Of a stretch of DNA of 64,000 nt, positions 10,692 through 19,644 are shown piece after piece. The position numbers and the translations under genes are program-made. The notes under the pieces were generated by a model. That model was not told where the DNA came from and made no database searches. It saw only the letters and a list, made by a program, of their open reading frames with translations. Within the stretch, counting starts at the first letter, position 1. Every line of letters starts with the position of its first letter. Source of the DNA: Nocardia vinacea (GTDB lineage Bacteria; Actinomycetota; Actinomycetes; Mycobacteriales; Mycobacteriaceae); NCBI RefSeq assembly GCF_035920345.1, contig NZ_CP109149.1:1302001-1366000 (forward strand), in the 5' to 3' direction.

Positions 10692-11015
10692 TCACAGGTC
10701 GAATCGGGCCCGCAGCCCGATCTTGACCTGCTCGAGCACCTCCGAGGTGAGGTCACCGACCTGCTCGGTGAGACTGTCCTTCGGCACGATGGCGATGTCG
10801 TACAGCGCGATCACCTGCGAACTCTCCGGCATTGCGACGGTGAGCAATTGATGTCGCGACGGAACTTCGCGAGCCTCGCGCACCGGCGCGGCGACCAACA
10901 TCGGCCGCTGCCGAATCACCACATCGGAATCCACGATCACCACCGTCGCGCGACGCCCGGAGATCCGGCTGACGAGATTCCAAATCTGGCCTTGGTGCGT
11001 GGGTTCAGCTGGCAC
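10692..11015 (-). CDS. MazF/PemK-like toxin
   Basis: 107 residues, probably an mRNA-cleaving toxin. It begins GQIWNLVSRISGRRATVVIVDS and ends ALYDIAIVPKDSLTEQVGDL followed by LEQVKIGL, matching the MazF layout (N-terminal strand GDIW, C-terminal 'D...V.K..L...G.L....L..V...L'). The classical RP dipeptide after the first strand is present as RQRPMLVAAP. GTG 11015 was chosen because it overlaps the antitoxin stop by 11 nt, typical for these pairs. Divergent member; toxicity untested. Confidence 0.7.
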   Translation of the reverse strand: MPAEPTHQGQIWNLVSRISGRRATVVIVDSDVVIRQRPMLVAAPVREAREVPSRHQLLTVAMPESSQVIALYDIAIVPKDSLTEQVGDLTSEVLEQVKIGLRARFDL

Positions 11016-11217
11016 GGCCGAACAATACTTGTTCGGCGGTCTGCTCGGCATCCTTCACCCATTCGGTCCCGGTGCTGTCCGGCAATGCCCTGAGTTCATC
11101 CTCGAGCAACTGCCTGCGCACGGCCTTGGAGATGTAGTCGCTCAACTTATCGTCGGATGCCGCACGGAGACGGGCCGCGAGATCGTCGTCCATCGAGATA
11201 TTCAGGCGCACCGTCAT
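11005..11217 (-). CDS. Ribbon-helix-helix antitoxin (MazE-type partner)
   Basis: 70 residues beginning MTVRLNISMDDDLAARLRAA, the strand-helix-helix of a ribbon-helix-helix domain, followed by a charged tail (LLEDELRALPDSTGTEWVKD) suited to wrapping a toxin. ATG 11217 is preferred over an upstream in-frame start whose extra residues are Cys-rich and unlike the family. It overlaps the downstream toxin gene. The pair sits between the CHAT-STAND gene and jetABC on the same strand. Confidence 0.75.
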   Translation of the reverse strand: MTVRLNISMDDDLAARLRAASDDKLSDYISKAVRRQLLEDELRALPDSTGTEWVKDAEQTAEQVLFGRAS

Positions 11218-11278
11218 ACAGCAGACTTTACAGCGGACACCACACATAGTGGTACAGAGATGGGCACTACCTGCGGAA

Positions 11279-14200
11279 TTACGGCGGCGGCAGGAGGCGC
11301 CGGAGGAATGTCTTCCCCTGTTCCAGCAGGGCGTCGATGCGGGTCGACCCGAGTGGGTTCGGGTCGACGATCTCGACCACGCGACCCAGGTTGGTCAAGG
11401 CGAATTCCAAATCGCGGAGGGCGCGGGGGCTGGACGGATCGGTTTCGAGGACGTCCTGGGCGATCGCGAGGGCCTCGCGGTAGACCTCGACGGCGGCGTC
11501 GTAGTCGTGTTCGCGTTCGGCGGCATCCCCGATCGCCCAGAGGATCAGACCGACATCGCGGTGCAGTTGCAGATTCTCCGGGTCGGCGGTGGCCAAGCGG
11601 CGGGCGATGGTGAGTGCCTCGGTGTTGTGGCGGAAGGCGAGGGGGAAGGCGCCGGTCGCGGCGGCGACCCTGGCGAGTTGGTGATGGGAGATGCTCAGGT
11701 CGCGCTGCTTTTCGGTATTGGTCGGGTCGGCGGCCGCGAGTTGTTTTGCGAGGGTGAGGGATTGGGTGTAGTGGTGGTCGGCGGCCAGATAATCGCCGGT
11801 GTGGATGGCCAAGTCGCCGAGTTTGTCATGGGAGATGCTGAGGTCGCGCTGATTTCGGGCATTGCCCGGGTCGGCGTCGGCGAATCCGCGGTGGATGGCC
11901 AGGGATTGGGCGTAGTGGATCGAGGCCGTGGTGAGTTCGCCGAGTCGCAGCGCCACATCACCGGATCGGTTGAGTGCGATGGCGAGGTCGCGTCGGTACT
12001 CGGCATTGCCGGGATCCTTCTCGGCGAGTTCGCGGTGGATGGCGAGGGATTCGGTGAAGAAGGTGAACGCTTCCTCGGGCGTTTCGTAGAGCAATGAGGT
12101 GTCGCCGATCTGCTGCATGGCAATGGCGACATCGCGGGTGATCTCGGTATCGCCCGGATCGGCCAGCGAAAGTTCGGCACTGATGCGCAGCTTTTCGAAG
12201 TAATGCCTGCTCGCGGTCTCGCCGTGCCCCGCGCGCATGGCGAGATCACCGAGTTTGCCGTGCGCGATGGCCAGGCCACGCCGGGATTCGGCGGCGTCTG
12301 GGCCGGATTCGATGAGACCGCCGTGCATCGTGAGCGATTCGGTGTAGAGGTAATGTGCGCCGTCGAGATCGGCGGTCAGCACTGCCAAGTCGCCGAGCCG
12401 GGTGCAGGCGTTGGCGAGGTCGCGACGCAAGTCCACGCGGGTGGGGGCGTTATCGGCGAGGGAGCGTCGGATGGCCAGTGCCTCGGTGTGGTGGGCGAGG
12501 GCCGCTGTGAGATCGCCGGTGCGCACGGCGATATCGCCGAGGCTCTCCAGTGCGCGGCTGAGGACCTGTTGCATATCGACGTTGTGCGGGTCGGTATTCG
12601 TGAGATGCCTTGCGGTGCGCAGGGATCGGCTGTAGTGCTCGCGCGCCGTGCCGAGATTTCCGGCCAGCATGGCGAGTTCACCGAGGGTGTCCAGCCCGAT
12701 GACCAGCGCGCGTCGGGCATCGGCACTACCCGCGGCCGATTGGACCCGGGCTCGCAGCACCTCGACCAGCGCATACTGGCGATCGGTTGCGGCACCGAGG
12801 TTCCCGGTCCGGCGCAGTGCGCGCACCTCGCGCTCGCCGAGCTCGAGATAGCCGGGAGTTCCGGTCGGCAGTGTGGGCATGATCTCGCCGAGCAGGGCGG
12901 CGACCTGCAATTGGTCCAACTCGCGGCAGAAGGGGATGGCGAGTTCGGTGAGTTCCGCGTAACGACCCGCGGTGAGGAGATGTCCGCACGCCTCGCTGTA
13001 GTCGTCGAAGTCCCGGAAGCCGGCCGAGATTCGGGCCATCCGCATCCCGTGGGCTCGGTTGTGACGGCGAATACGATCAGTGCCCTGGTGGGCATCGAGG
13101 GCTTGGGCGACCCACGGGTGCACGAGATATCGGTCGTCGTAGGTGGTCAACAGCGTCAACCTGAGCAACGTATCGATGGCCGCCAGCACTTCGCGGCGCT
13201 GGTCTCGCGTCGCGTCGGCACCGAAGCGGGCATGGGAGATATCCAGATCGCGCAGCGGCGTCCGCGAGAGCGAGATCTGTAGCAGCAGTTCGCGTTCGGA
13301 TGCATCGAGTAGGTCGAGCAGCGCGTCGACGAGGATGTCGCGGGTGCCGAGCACCACCGCGGTGTCGAGGCTTTCCGACAGCGTCCGGTCCTGGGCGAGA
13401 TCGACGGCGTGTTCGTCGGCAAATCGGCGTAACCGTTCACCGACCGGCCGCAATGTGCCATCGCCACCACGCAATAACGCGTCGACGAATTCGATGAGCC
13501 GCGGGTGTCCACCGATCGTCCGCGCGACCAGCCGCTGCTCGTCCACGCGCAAACCGCTGATCTGTGGCAGCCGCAGGAACATTCGCTTCAACTCCGCGGG
13601 GCTCAGCGGAGTCAGGCCGACCTCGGTGAGATCGCCGGGAACCGGATAGCGACAGGTGACCAGCAATCGGCCTGTCCCGGCAATCCGGCACAACTGTGAA
13701 AACTGTTCGGCGAAACCGGGATCGAGGAATTCGGCACCGCCCGGTCGGGTCAGATTCTGCTCGAAATCATCGAACAGCAATAACACTCGGCTCCCCGCCA
13801 ACAACTGATGGACATGCTTCAGTGCCTGCTCCCCGCTGTCGCGGGCGAGCGCATCGGACACCGTGCGCAATGCCGGATCATCCTCGATCGCCGCGTGGAC
13901 TGCGTCGCACAATGCGGACGGATTCCATTGCCCCACATGTTCGGCGATATGCCAACCGCGCTCGCGCATGCGCGCGGCCACGCGACCGGCCACCGCCGTC
14001 TTCCCGAGTCCGCCCATCCCGGTGATCACCACACCCGGACGCCCACGCGACGAATCGAGCGTCCGGACGATATCGCGCACCGGCCCACGACGACCGATCA
14101 GATATCCGACCGGCAACTCACGCACCGTCGCACCGCTCGGCGCTTGCGTCCGGCGCCCGAGCGGCCGTGACGGCGCCGTCGGATGCCAGAGCGGTCGGTC

Positions 14201-15220
14201 AGCGACGCCGGTGAGCAGCGTCGGCACGAACCATTCGGGCGCAACCGTTGCTCCGTCGGCGAGGCGCTCCTGCTCGAGGGCCTGGCGCGCCTGCCCCAAT
14301 GCGAAGGCGACCGACCCGGCCGGATGCGCGGACAGCATGGCGTAGAACGATTTCGCCAACAGCGTGGCATACCGGTCCGACACCCGCGTCTGCATGACGA
14401 GCACTCGTTCGACACCCCCGCTGATCAGCGTGCGTGCCAACCCGGCAGGCCCACCGTCGACACCGCCGCAACTCGACAACACCACCAGCGGCAGTGCCCG
14501 CTCCGAAGCACGCAGCGCGGCAATGAGATCCGCGGCCTCGACCACATCCGGATCGCCGTCCTCATCCTCCAATTCCAGAATCGTCGCCGACCCGTGCGCG
14601 CTCAGATGCAGCACGTGGAACTCCTCGGCCCGCAGTGCCGCGGTGATCTGTTGTAGCGAAGCGACTTCCAGAATGCGCACGCCGCCCCCATCCGCGGTCG
14701 GCACCTGTGAGACCGCGTCGAGGATCGCCTGCATCTCGGCTTCCACATCCAATGCCACATTGGCCGTGCGGGTCTCGGTCGGCGCGGCGACCGCGGCCAG
14801 GACTTTCAACGGTCCCGGTGTCAGCACGGGGGTGGGCTGCCCGGCACCCGAATGCCTGCGGGAGACGGCTACGGTCGGCCGCATGGCCAGGGGCATATCG
14901 TCGGCGAGTACCAGCATCTCGTAGGGGAGCAGCATCGTATCGTCGTCGACATCGAAGACGACCTCGGTATCGGAGCCGTCGACGAGTCGCGTCAGCTGCC
15001 ACGTCGTGTGTGGCTCGAACAGTGCGTCACGCAGTGCGGTACCGATCTGGACGACCGCTCGACGCACCGTTTCCGGTTGACCGCCCACCACGTCCCACGC
15101 GCACGCCACCAGATCAGGCAGTGGCGCTACCCGTTCACCGATGGGCGCACCCGCCTCGAACACTGTGGTGCGTAGCGATTCGTTCGCATCGCGACGCACA
15201 ATGACGCGAACCCGATTCAT
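11279..15220 (-). CDS. CHAT protease - STAND NTPase - TPR protein
   Basis: 1313 residues with three parts. Residues ~100-340: CHAT (caspase-like) peptidase with the His-Cys dyad in HLSAHG (His209) and LSSCGG (Cys251). Residues ~370-700: STAND/NB-ARC ATPase with P-loop GMGGLGKT (401-408, Lys407) and Walker B LLLFDDFE near 480. Residues ~740-1313: a long array of TPR repeats, recognisable by repeated 'A..HY.ESL.I...L...DP.N....RDL..' units of about 45-50 residues. This is the build of an intracellular sensor: TPR ligand detection, nucleotide-driven oligomerisation, protease effector, as in NLR-like bacterial defence proteins. The XRE/TPR regulator gene ends 47 nt upstream on the same strand. 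Domain calls are firm; ligand, substrate and an anti-phage role are inference. Confidence 0.9.
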   Translation of the reverse strand: MNRVRVIVRRDANESLRTTVFEAGAPIGERVAPLPDLVACAWDVVGGQPETVRRAVVQIGTALRDALFEPHTTWQLTRLVDGSDTEVVFDVDDDTMLLPYEMLVLADDMPLAMRPTVAVSRRHSGAGQPTPVLTPGPLKVLAAVAAPTETRTANVALDVEAEMQAILDAVSQVPTADGGGVRILEVASLQQITAALRAEEFHVLHLSAHGSATILELEDEDGDPDVVEAADLIAALRASERALPLVVLSSCGGVDGGPAGLARTLISGGVERVLVMQTRVSDRYATLLAKSFYAMLSAHPAGSVAFALGQARQALEQERLADGATVAPEWFVPTLLTGVADRPLWHPTAPSRPLGRRTQAPSGATVRELPVGYLIGRRGPVRDIVRTLDSSRGRPGVVITGMGGLGKTAVAGRVAARMRERGWHIAEHVGQWNPSALCDAVHAAIEDDPALRTVSDALARDSGEQALKHVHQLLAGSRVLLLFDDFEQNLTRPGGAEFLDPGFAEQFSQLCRIAGTGRLLVTCRYPVPGDLTEVGLTPLSPAELKRMFLRLPQISGLRVDEQRLVARTIGGHPRLIEFVDALLRGGDGTLRPVGERLRRFADEHAVDLAQDRTLSESLDTAVVLGTRDILVDALLDLLDASERELLLQISLSRTPLRDLDISHARFGADATRDQRREVLAAIDTLLRLTLLTTYDDRYLVHPWVAQALDAHQGTDRIRRHNRAHGMRMARISAGFRDFDDYSEACGHLLTAGRYAELTELAIPFCRELDQLQVAALLGEIMPTLPTGTPGYLELGEREVRALRRTGNLGAATDRQYALVEVLRARVQSAAGSADARRALVIGLDTLGELAMLAGNLGTAREHYSRSLRTARHLTNTDPHNVDMQQVLSRALESLGDIAVRTGDLTAALAHHTEALAIRRSLADNAPTRVDLRRDLANACTRLGDLAVLTADLDGAHYLYTESLTMHGGLIESGPDAAESRRGLAIAHGKLGDLAMRAGHGETASRHYFEKLRISAELSLADPGDTEITRDVAIAMQQIGDTSLLYETPEEAFTFFTESLAIHRELAEKDPGNAEYRRDLAIALNRSGDVALRLGELTTASIHYAQSLAIHRGFADADPGNARNQRDLSISHDKLGDLAIHTGDYLAADHHYTQSLTLAKQLAAADPTNTEKQRDLSISHHQLARVAAATGAFPLAFRHNTEALTIARRLATADPENLQLHRDVGLILWAIGDAAEREHDYDAAVEVYREALAIAQDVLETDPSSPRALRDLEFALTNLGRVVEIVDPNPLGSTRIDALLEQGKTFLRRLLPPP

Positions 15221-15267
15221 CGCCCACCCCTTACCGCTGGCGATGAGTCAAACTTACGCCGAAATGA

Positions 15268-16500
15268 TCACTCGCAGGACAAGGTCCGCAACTGATCCAG
15301 ATACACCCGGGTGCGTGGATCGCCCGGATAGCGCTCGATGATTTCGCGCGCCGCCTCGCCCGCGATCCACATCAGCGATGGCAGTGACCGCCGCTTGCCC
15401 GCGAAGGCCCGCATACCCTCGTCCAGCGCGAGCTCCAGATCGCGGTCGCGCACTGCGACCACCGCGAGGGTCAGATGTGCCTCCGACACCCGCATCGGAT
15501 TGCGTATCGTGCCGTCGGCGCGGGTCGAGTGGCGGATGACCTCGCGCGCATAGGATTCCGCGAGCGGATCCTCACCCGCGACCCGGCTGCAGTCCATGGC
15601 GTAGAAGTCGAACTTCTGCGGATCGACCACGAAATGGTTGTCCAGATTGGTCGGATGGTCGAGTCGCTCGAGAATAGCTCGCCCCTGGTTCAGCGATGCC
15701 TCCACCTCGCGCCGATCACCCAGGCGGGCCCAGGCCTTCGCACGTTGTGCGCATAACTGGACACCGACGCCGAGTTTGCCGCTGGTTGTCAACGCCGGGT
15801 CGACCGCCTCGATCGCACCCCGATAGTTGCCCTGGGTCAGTGCGAACCAGGCCGCCATTTCCGAACTCCAGCCGGTGATCTCGGCATTCTCGGCTTCCTG
15901 GCCGAGCGAATAGGCCGCGCGGCGAGTGGCTTCCGCGGTGGTGCGCCGACCGAGGTCGTAGTCCACGCAACCGACCAGCAGTGCGACCCAACCGGCCAGT
16001 ACGAGAATTTCGCGATGCTGCGCCAGAGTCAGCCGGCCGTCCAGCAGCGACGTGATGCGGCGCAACCAGGATGTGCCCTCGGTATGCAGATCGTGCGGAT
16101 CGGCGAACGGATATTCGCAGCACAGCCGCTCCGCGGTGATGCGGATGGCATCGAGTGTGGCCGTGGAGACGTCGGACATCCGTAGCCTGCCAATGAATTC
16201 GAGGGTGTCCATCCCGGTTGCCGAGAGCAGTTCATCGTCGCGATTGGGACGATTTTTCGGGAAGAACGCGGCTGTCACCGTATCGAATGCGGCCGCGATG
16301 ATAGGGGCATAGAAATCGTCCGGACGCGACTCGCCCGACTCCCAGCGTCGCCAGTTACGCAGCAGGGTACTGTCCGTCGGCAGGTTGTGCGAAGACTTCG
16401 CGCGCATCACACGGACGGCGTCGGCTTGTGACCACCCCCGCGCATCACGTTCGGAGCGCATTCGGACAGCCCAGACGGGTCGATCGTCTCCAGCGGCCAC
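15268..16500 (-). CDS. XRE-family regulator with C-terminal TPR-like repeats
   Basis: 410 residues. An N-terminal HTH_3-like region (RMRSERDARGWSQADAVRVM, then LRNWRRWESGESRP) is followed by helical repeats that resemble TPRs (for example TAEATRRAAYSLGQEAENAE and a later AGKRRSLPSLMWIAGEAARE segment). Such proteins are common in actinomycetes, where the TPR part senses a ligand. The GTG start at 16500 faces a 231-bp divergent region. It is the first gene of the minus-strand block ahead of the CHAT-STAND gene, 47 nt apart, so it may control that gene. Confidence 0.85.
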   Translation of the reverse strand: MAAGDDRPVWAVRMRSERDARGWSQADAVRVMRAKSSHNLPTDSTLLRNWRRWESGESRPDDFYAPIIAAAFDTVTAAFFPKNRPNRDDELLSATGMDTLEFIGRLRMSDVSTATLDAIRITAERLCCEYPFADPHDLHTEGTSWLRRITSLLDGRLTLAQHREILVLAGWVALLVGCVDYDLGRRTTAEATRRAAYSLGQEAENAEITGWSSEMAAWFALTQGNYRGAIEAVDPALTTSGKLGVGVQLCAQRAKAWARLGDRREVEASLNQGRAILERLDHPTNLDNHFVVDPQKFDFYAMDCSRVAGEDPLAESYAREVIRHSTRADGTIRNPMRVSEAHLTLAVVAVRDRDLELALDEGMRAFAGKRRSLPSLMWIAGEAAREIIERYPGDPRTRVYLDQLRTLSCE

Positions 16501-16633
16501 GTCTGTAGTATCGCATCAGTTAACGCTCAGTGGCCCGGATAGGGCATACAGATGTCACTGGGTTGACACCTGCACTCGCAGTTTTGCGTCCTACATGATG
16601 GATATGGGCGCGGAAGATTTGCCACGCTCCAGA

Positions 16634-16655
16634 TGTAAGAACATCTGCTCTTACA
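16634..16655. promoter_or_regulatory. Inverted repeat, candidate operator
   Basis: Perfect arms TGTAAGA and TCTTACA with an 8-nt spacer, in the divergent region between the XRE/TPR gene and the resolvase-like gene. Dyad symmetry and location suit a dimeric regulator binding site, possibly for the XRE protein. There is no direct evidence of binding. Confidence 0.45.
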
Positions 16656-16731
16656 AGTACGCAGTACCCCTCGGCGACGGGGGTGATCCACATAAGAGAA
16701 CAGCGAGATCCCCAATCCAACGGAGGTTCGG

Positions 16732-17085
16732 GTGGAAGCGTTGATCTATGGATACTTGCGTGACGATCTGGCCGATGGCCACAGTGCAGAGCTCGAGGAC
16801 GCGATGAGCAGCCTCGCCCGCGAGGAAGGGCTCTGCTTCGCCGCAACATTCCATGAATCGACTTCCGGTGACGGCACGGCATTCGCCGAGCTGACCCAGG
16901 AGCTCAAGCGGGCGGACGCGCATCACGTGGTGGTGCCGTCACTCGATCACTTTGCCGGCCAGACGATTCCGCGAGACATTCTGCTCGCGAAGCTGGCCCA
17001 GGACGCGGCGGCGCAGGTGTGGACCATCGAGAGCTGCGCGCTTCGAGACGAAGCTCTTGGCGAAGAAGCTGTGCACCAGGACTGA
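16732..17085 (+). CDS. Resolvase-N-terminal-like small protein
   Basis: 117 residues resembling the actinobacterial short proteins built on the serine-recombinase N-terminal fold. YGYLRDDLADG opens the first strand, and ELTQELKRADAHHVVVPSLD matches the 'L...L.....DVVVV..LDRL' region. The catalytic serine expected in the first strand/loop is not apparent, and there is no C-terminal DNA-binding domain, so recombinase activity is unlikely. The last 147 nt overlap, tail to tail, the 3' end of the adenylation/acyltransferase gene. Function unknown; a signalling or DNA-binding accessory role is possible. Confidence 0.6.
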   Translation: MEALIYGYLRDDLADGHSAELEDAMSSLAREEGLCFAATFHESTSGDGTAFAELTQELKRADAHHVVVPSLDHFAGQTIPRDILLAKLAQDAAAQVWTIESCALRDEALGEEAVHQD

Positions 17086-19545
17086 CCTGCGTCGCAGGTT
17101 CGCCACCAGCCAGGTCGCGACCGCACCGGCTGCGAGAGATGCGAGCAGCGCCGCGACATGGTGTTGCCCGAATGGCGGATAGACCTGCCAGTGCAGCAGA
17201 TAGACGAATAACGAGCTGTCGGCCAGCAGCGCGGCGACCCCAGCCACCAGCGCTGGCACGCGGACCGCGGGCAGCCAGATCAACAACAGCAGCCCGGACA
17301 TCACCAGCCGCTCCCGATCGGGAACGCCGAAGTAGCCGGGCACCGAGATCAGCAGCACCACGCTCACGAGCAGCCGTTGCCAGATCGCCGTAGCCTTCGC
17401 GGCCGCCCAGCCGAGAGCGAAGAACCAGCAGGCCAGCGGCGAGAACGGCACATCCTTGGCCGGGTAGAGCCCGAACGACCAGAGCCGGAACGCCATAGTG
17501 AGCCCGACCAGCCCCATGGCGAACCAGAACGGCTCGCGCCGCTGCACGGCATCGATGAACGGCACCCGCACCAACAGCGCGGACACGACCATGAACAGCA
17601 CAAGCACCTCGATGAACCACAGGTGCCCGGCGGTGTCGCTGGCGCGCGGTCCGAGAATCTTGTTGAGCAGCAATACATTCTGCCAGCTGTAATAGTCGGT
17701 GAACAGCAATGTCAGCGCCACCCAGGCGGCGGTCGGAATCGCGATGAGCGCCACCGTGTGCAGCGCGTGCCGCAGCCGTTCGGCGCGCGGAGTCATGGTG
17801 ACCGCGAAGCGGGCGAAGTTGAATCCGGCGACACCGAGCAGGATATGTGCGGCGCCCCAGAGCACGAACATGCCGATATGCGAGCCAGCGATCAGGACGA
17901 TCCCGGCGGCACGCAACAAGGTCGGGGTGTCCACTGTGCGACCGAATGTCCGGTGGCCGTCTGGAACTCGCTCGAGTTCGGCGACGGTCAGGTCCGGCCA
18001 GTTCGCGGGCAGTCGCCCGAGTGCGCGCTCGAGGCGGGTCGAGGTGGTGATGTAAGTCAGCGAGTTGCCGCCGAGATCGACGAAGGTGCTGTCGGGCCGG
18101 ATCCGGGCCGGATCGATGCCGAGGGCAATGGCATAGAGCGCACGGATATCACGTGGCGGCTGCTCGGATTCGGGTGCGGCGAGTCGGCGGATCGCCGGAT
18201 AGTCGGGCTTGTCATTGGGCAGGCGCGGTATTTCCTCGACCGCGCAGGCGCGAATCGCCGCGGCGGGCAGACCGGACAGTTCGGCGGCGGTCGCAGCGAG
18301 CGATTCCGCCGGAGATTCCGCGGCGACGACCAGCTGGTCGGCATCATCGGCGCAGCACGCCGTGAAACCAGCTGCGGCCAAACCGGATTCGAGCCGTTGC
18401 AGATCGATGCGCAGGCCGAAGATCTTGGCGAACCGGCTGTGCCTGCCGACCACCTGGTACAGGCCCTCGGGTGTGCACCGGGCCAGATCGCCGGTGTGCA
18501 GCGATTCGACCGTGCGGCCGCGGGCGAGATCGCGTGGGCCGTCGGCGTAGCCGAGCATCACATTGGGCCCGTGATAGACCAGCTCCTCGTCGTCGGTATC
18601 CGGCACGGGCTCCAGGGTGAATCGGCCGCCGGGAATCGGCTTGCCGATGCAGTCCGGATGTTCGGCGGCCAATTCCGGTGGCAGATAGGCCATTCGCGCG
18701 GTCGCCTCGGTCTGGCCGTACATGACGACGAAGTCCCAGCCCGCCCGCTTGCCGAGCCGGGCGTAGGCGCGGACCCGTTCGGGTGCCAGGCGGCCGCCAG
18801 CCTGGGTGATGTAGCGCAGGCTCGGCAGTATCATCTCGGCGAAGCCGACGCGGTCGAGCAGATCGATCGTGTACGGCACCGCCGCGAAAGATGTTGCGCC
18901 GTAGCGACGGAACTGGACCCAGAATTCGTCGTCGAGAACCGATCGGTCGGTGAGCAGCAGGCTCGCGCCGCGCAGCAGATGGCTGTGCACCACCGACAGT
19001 CCATAGCAATAGAACATCGGCAGGGTTGTCGCGGCGCGATCGTCGGCGTCGATGGCCAGATATTCCGCAATGGCGTCCGCATTCGACATCAGATTGGCCG
19101 CGGACAATCGCACCAGCTTCGGTGAACCGGTCGAGCCCGACGTACTCAGCAGCAGCGCCAACTCCGGATGCAGGCGATGCGCGGAGCGGGCCCGCCGGAT
19201 ATCAGGCGGGCCCGCATCGATCACGACATCGGGATCGTAGGTATCCAGCAATTCACTGGTGATCTCCGCGGTGAGCAGAACGACGCAGCCCGCGCTCAGC
19301 GCGCCGAGATACGCGACGAGCGAGTCGATATCGTTTCGCGCTGCGAGCGCGACGAGGCGCCGGTTCGCTCCGAGCTGCCGCGCGTATTCCTCGACACGTG
19401 CCGCCAGCTGCGCATAGGTGATCCGCTCCAAACCATCCGGCACCGATTCCGCTGCTGTGACGGCCGCCGATGGAGATCGAGAGCAGAGGACGGCGATCCG
19501 GTCGTCGAAATTGCGAAGGTGCGCGACGATCCGGTGAATAGTCAC
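16939..19545 (-). CDS. Adenylation domain - carrier protein - membrane acyltransferase fusion
   Basis: 868 residues with three domains. ANL adenylation enzyme, about 1-455: LLLSTSGSTGSPKLVRLS (P-loop, ~130-150), MYGQTEATARM, LHTGDLARCTPEG, and a C-terminal LPNDKPDYPAIRR carrying the A10-type lysine. Acyl/peptidyl carrier domain, about 460-535: phosphopantetheine site DLGGNSL with Ser495. Integral membrane domain, about 545-830: roughly ten hydrophobic helices resembling acyltransferase-3 proteins (early SHIGMFVLWGAAHILLG). The likely job is to activate an acyl or amino acid as adenylate, load it on the carrier arm and pass it to an acceptor at the membrane. Substrate and acceptor are unknown. 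The start lies about 100 nt downstream of the PAC2 gene on the same strand; the 3' end overlaps the resolvase-like gene. Confidence 0.82.
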   Translation of the reverse strand: MTIHRIVAHLRNFDDRIAVLCSRSPSAAVTAAESVPDGLERITYAQLAARVEEYARQLGANRRLVALAARNDIDSLVAYLGALSAGCVVLLTAEITSELLDTYDPDVVIDAGPPDIRRARSAHRLHPELALLLSTSGSTGSPKLVRLSAANLMSNADAIAEYLAIDADDRAATTLPMFYCYGLSVVHSHLLRGASLLLTDRSVLDDEFWVQFRRYGATSFAAVPYTIDLLDRVGFAEMILPSLRYITQAGGRLAPERVRAYARLGKRAGWDFVVMYGQTEATARMAYLPPELAAEHPDCIGKPIPGGRFTLEPVPDTDDEELVYHGPNVMLGYADGPRDLARGRTVESLHTGDLARCTPEGLYQVVGRHSRFAKIFGLRIDLQRLESGLAAAGFTACCADDADQLVVAAESPAESLAATAAELSGLPAAAIRACAVEEIPRLPNDKPDYPAIRRLAAPESEQPPRDIRALYAIALGIDPARIRPDSTFVDLGGNSLTYITTSTRLERALGRLPANWPDLTVAELERVPDGHRTFGRTVDTPTLLRAAGIVLIAGSHIGMFVLWGAAHILLGVAGFNFARFAVTMTPRAERLRHALHTVALIAIPTAAWVALTLLFTDYYSWQNVLLLNKILGPRASDTAGHLWFIEVLVLFMVVSALLVRVPFIDAVQRREPFWFAMGLVGLTMAFRLWSFGLYPAKDVPFSPLACWFFALGWAAAKATAIWQRLLVSVVLLISVPGYFGVPDRERLVMSGLLLLIWLPAVRVPALVAGVAALLADSSLFVYLLHWQVYPPFGQHHVAALLASLAAGAVATWLVANLRRRSVLVHSFFAKSFVSKRAALDGPHLRRRVLGQLREQNVSRNRLAGKVIE

Positions 19546-19644
19546 CCGGGAAGTCTAGATGGCAAGCCTTTCCGTACCTACGCGTGGCCCCGTGGCGAAC
19601 TTTCGGTGAATTGTCCGAACCCGGACCGCAACAGCGCGAACCGA

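Noticed and set aside
16732..17085. Functional serine recombinase
   Set aside because: Short, lacks the DNA-binding domain and an evident catalytic serine.
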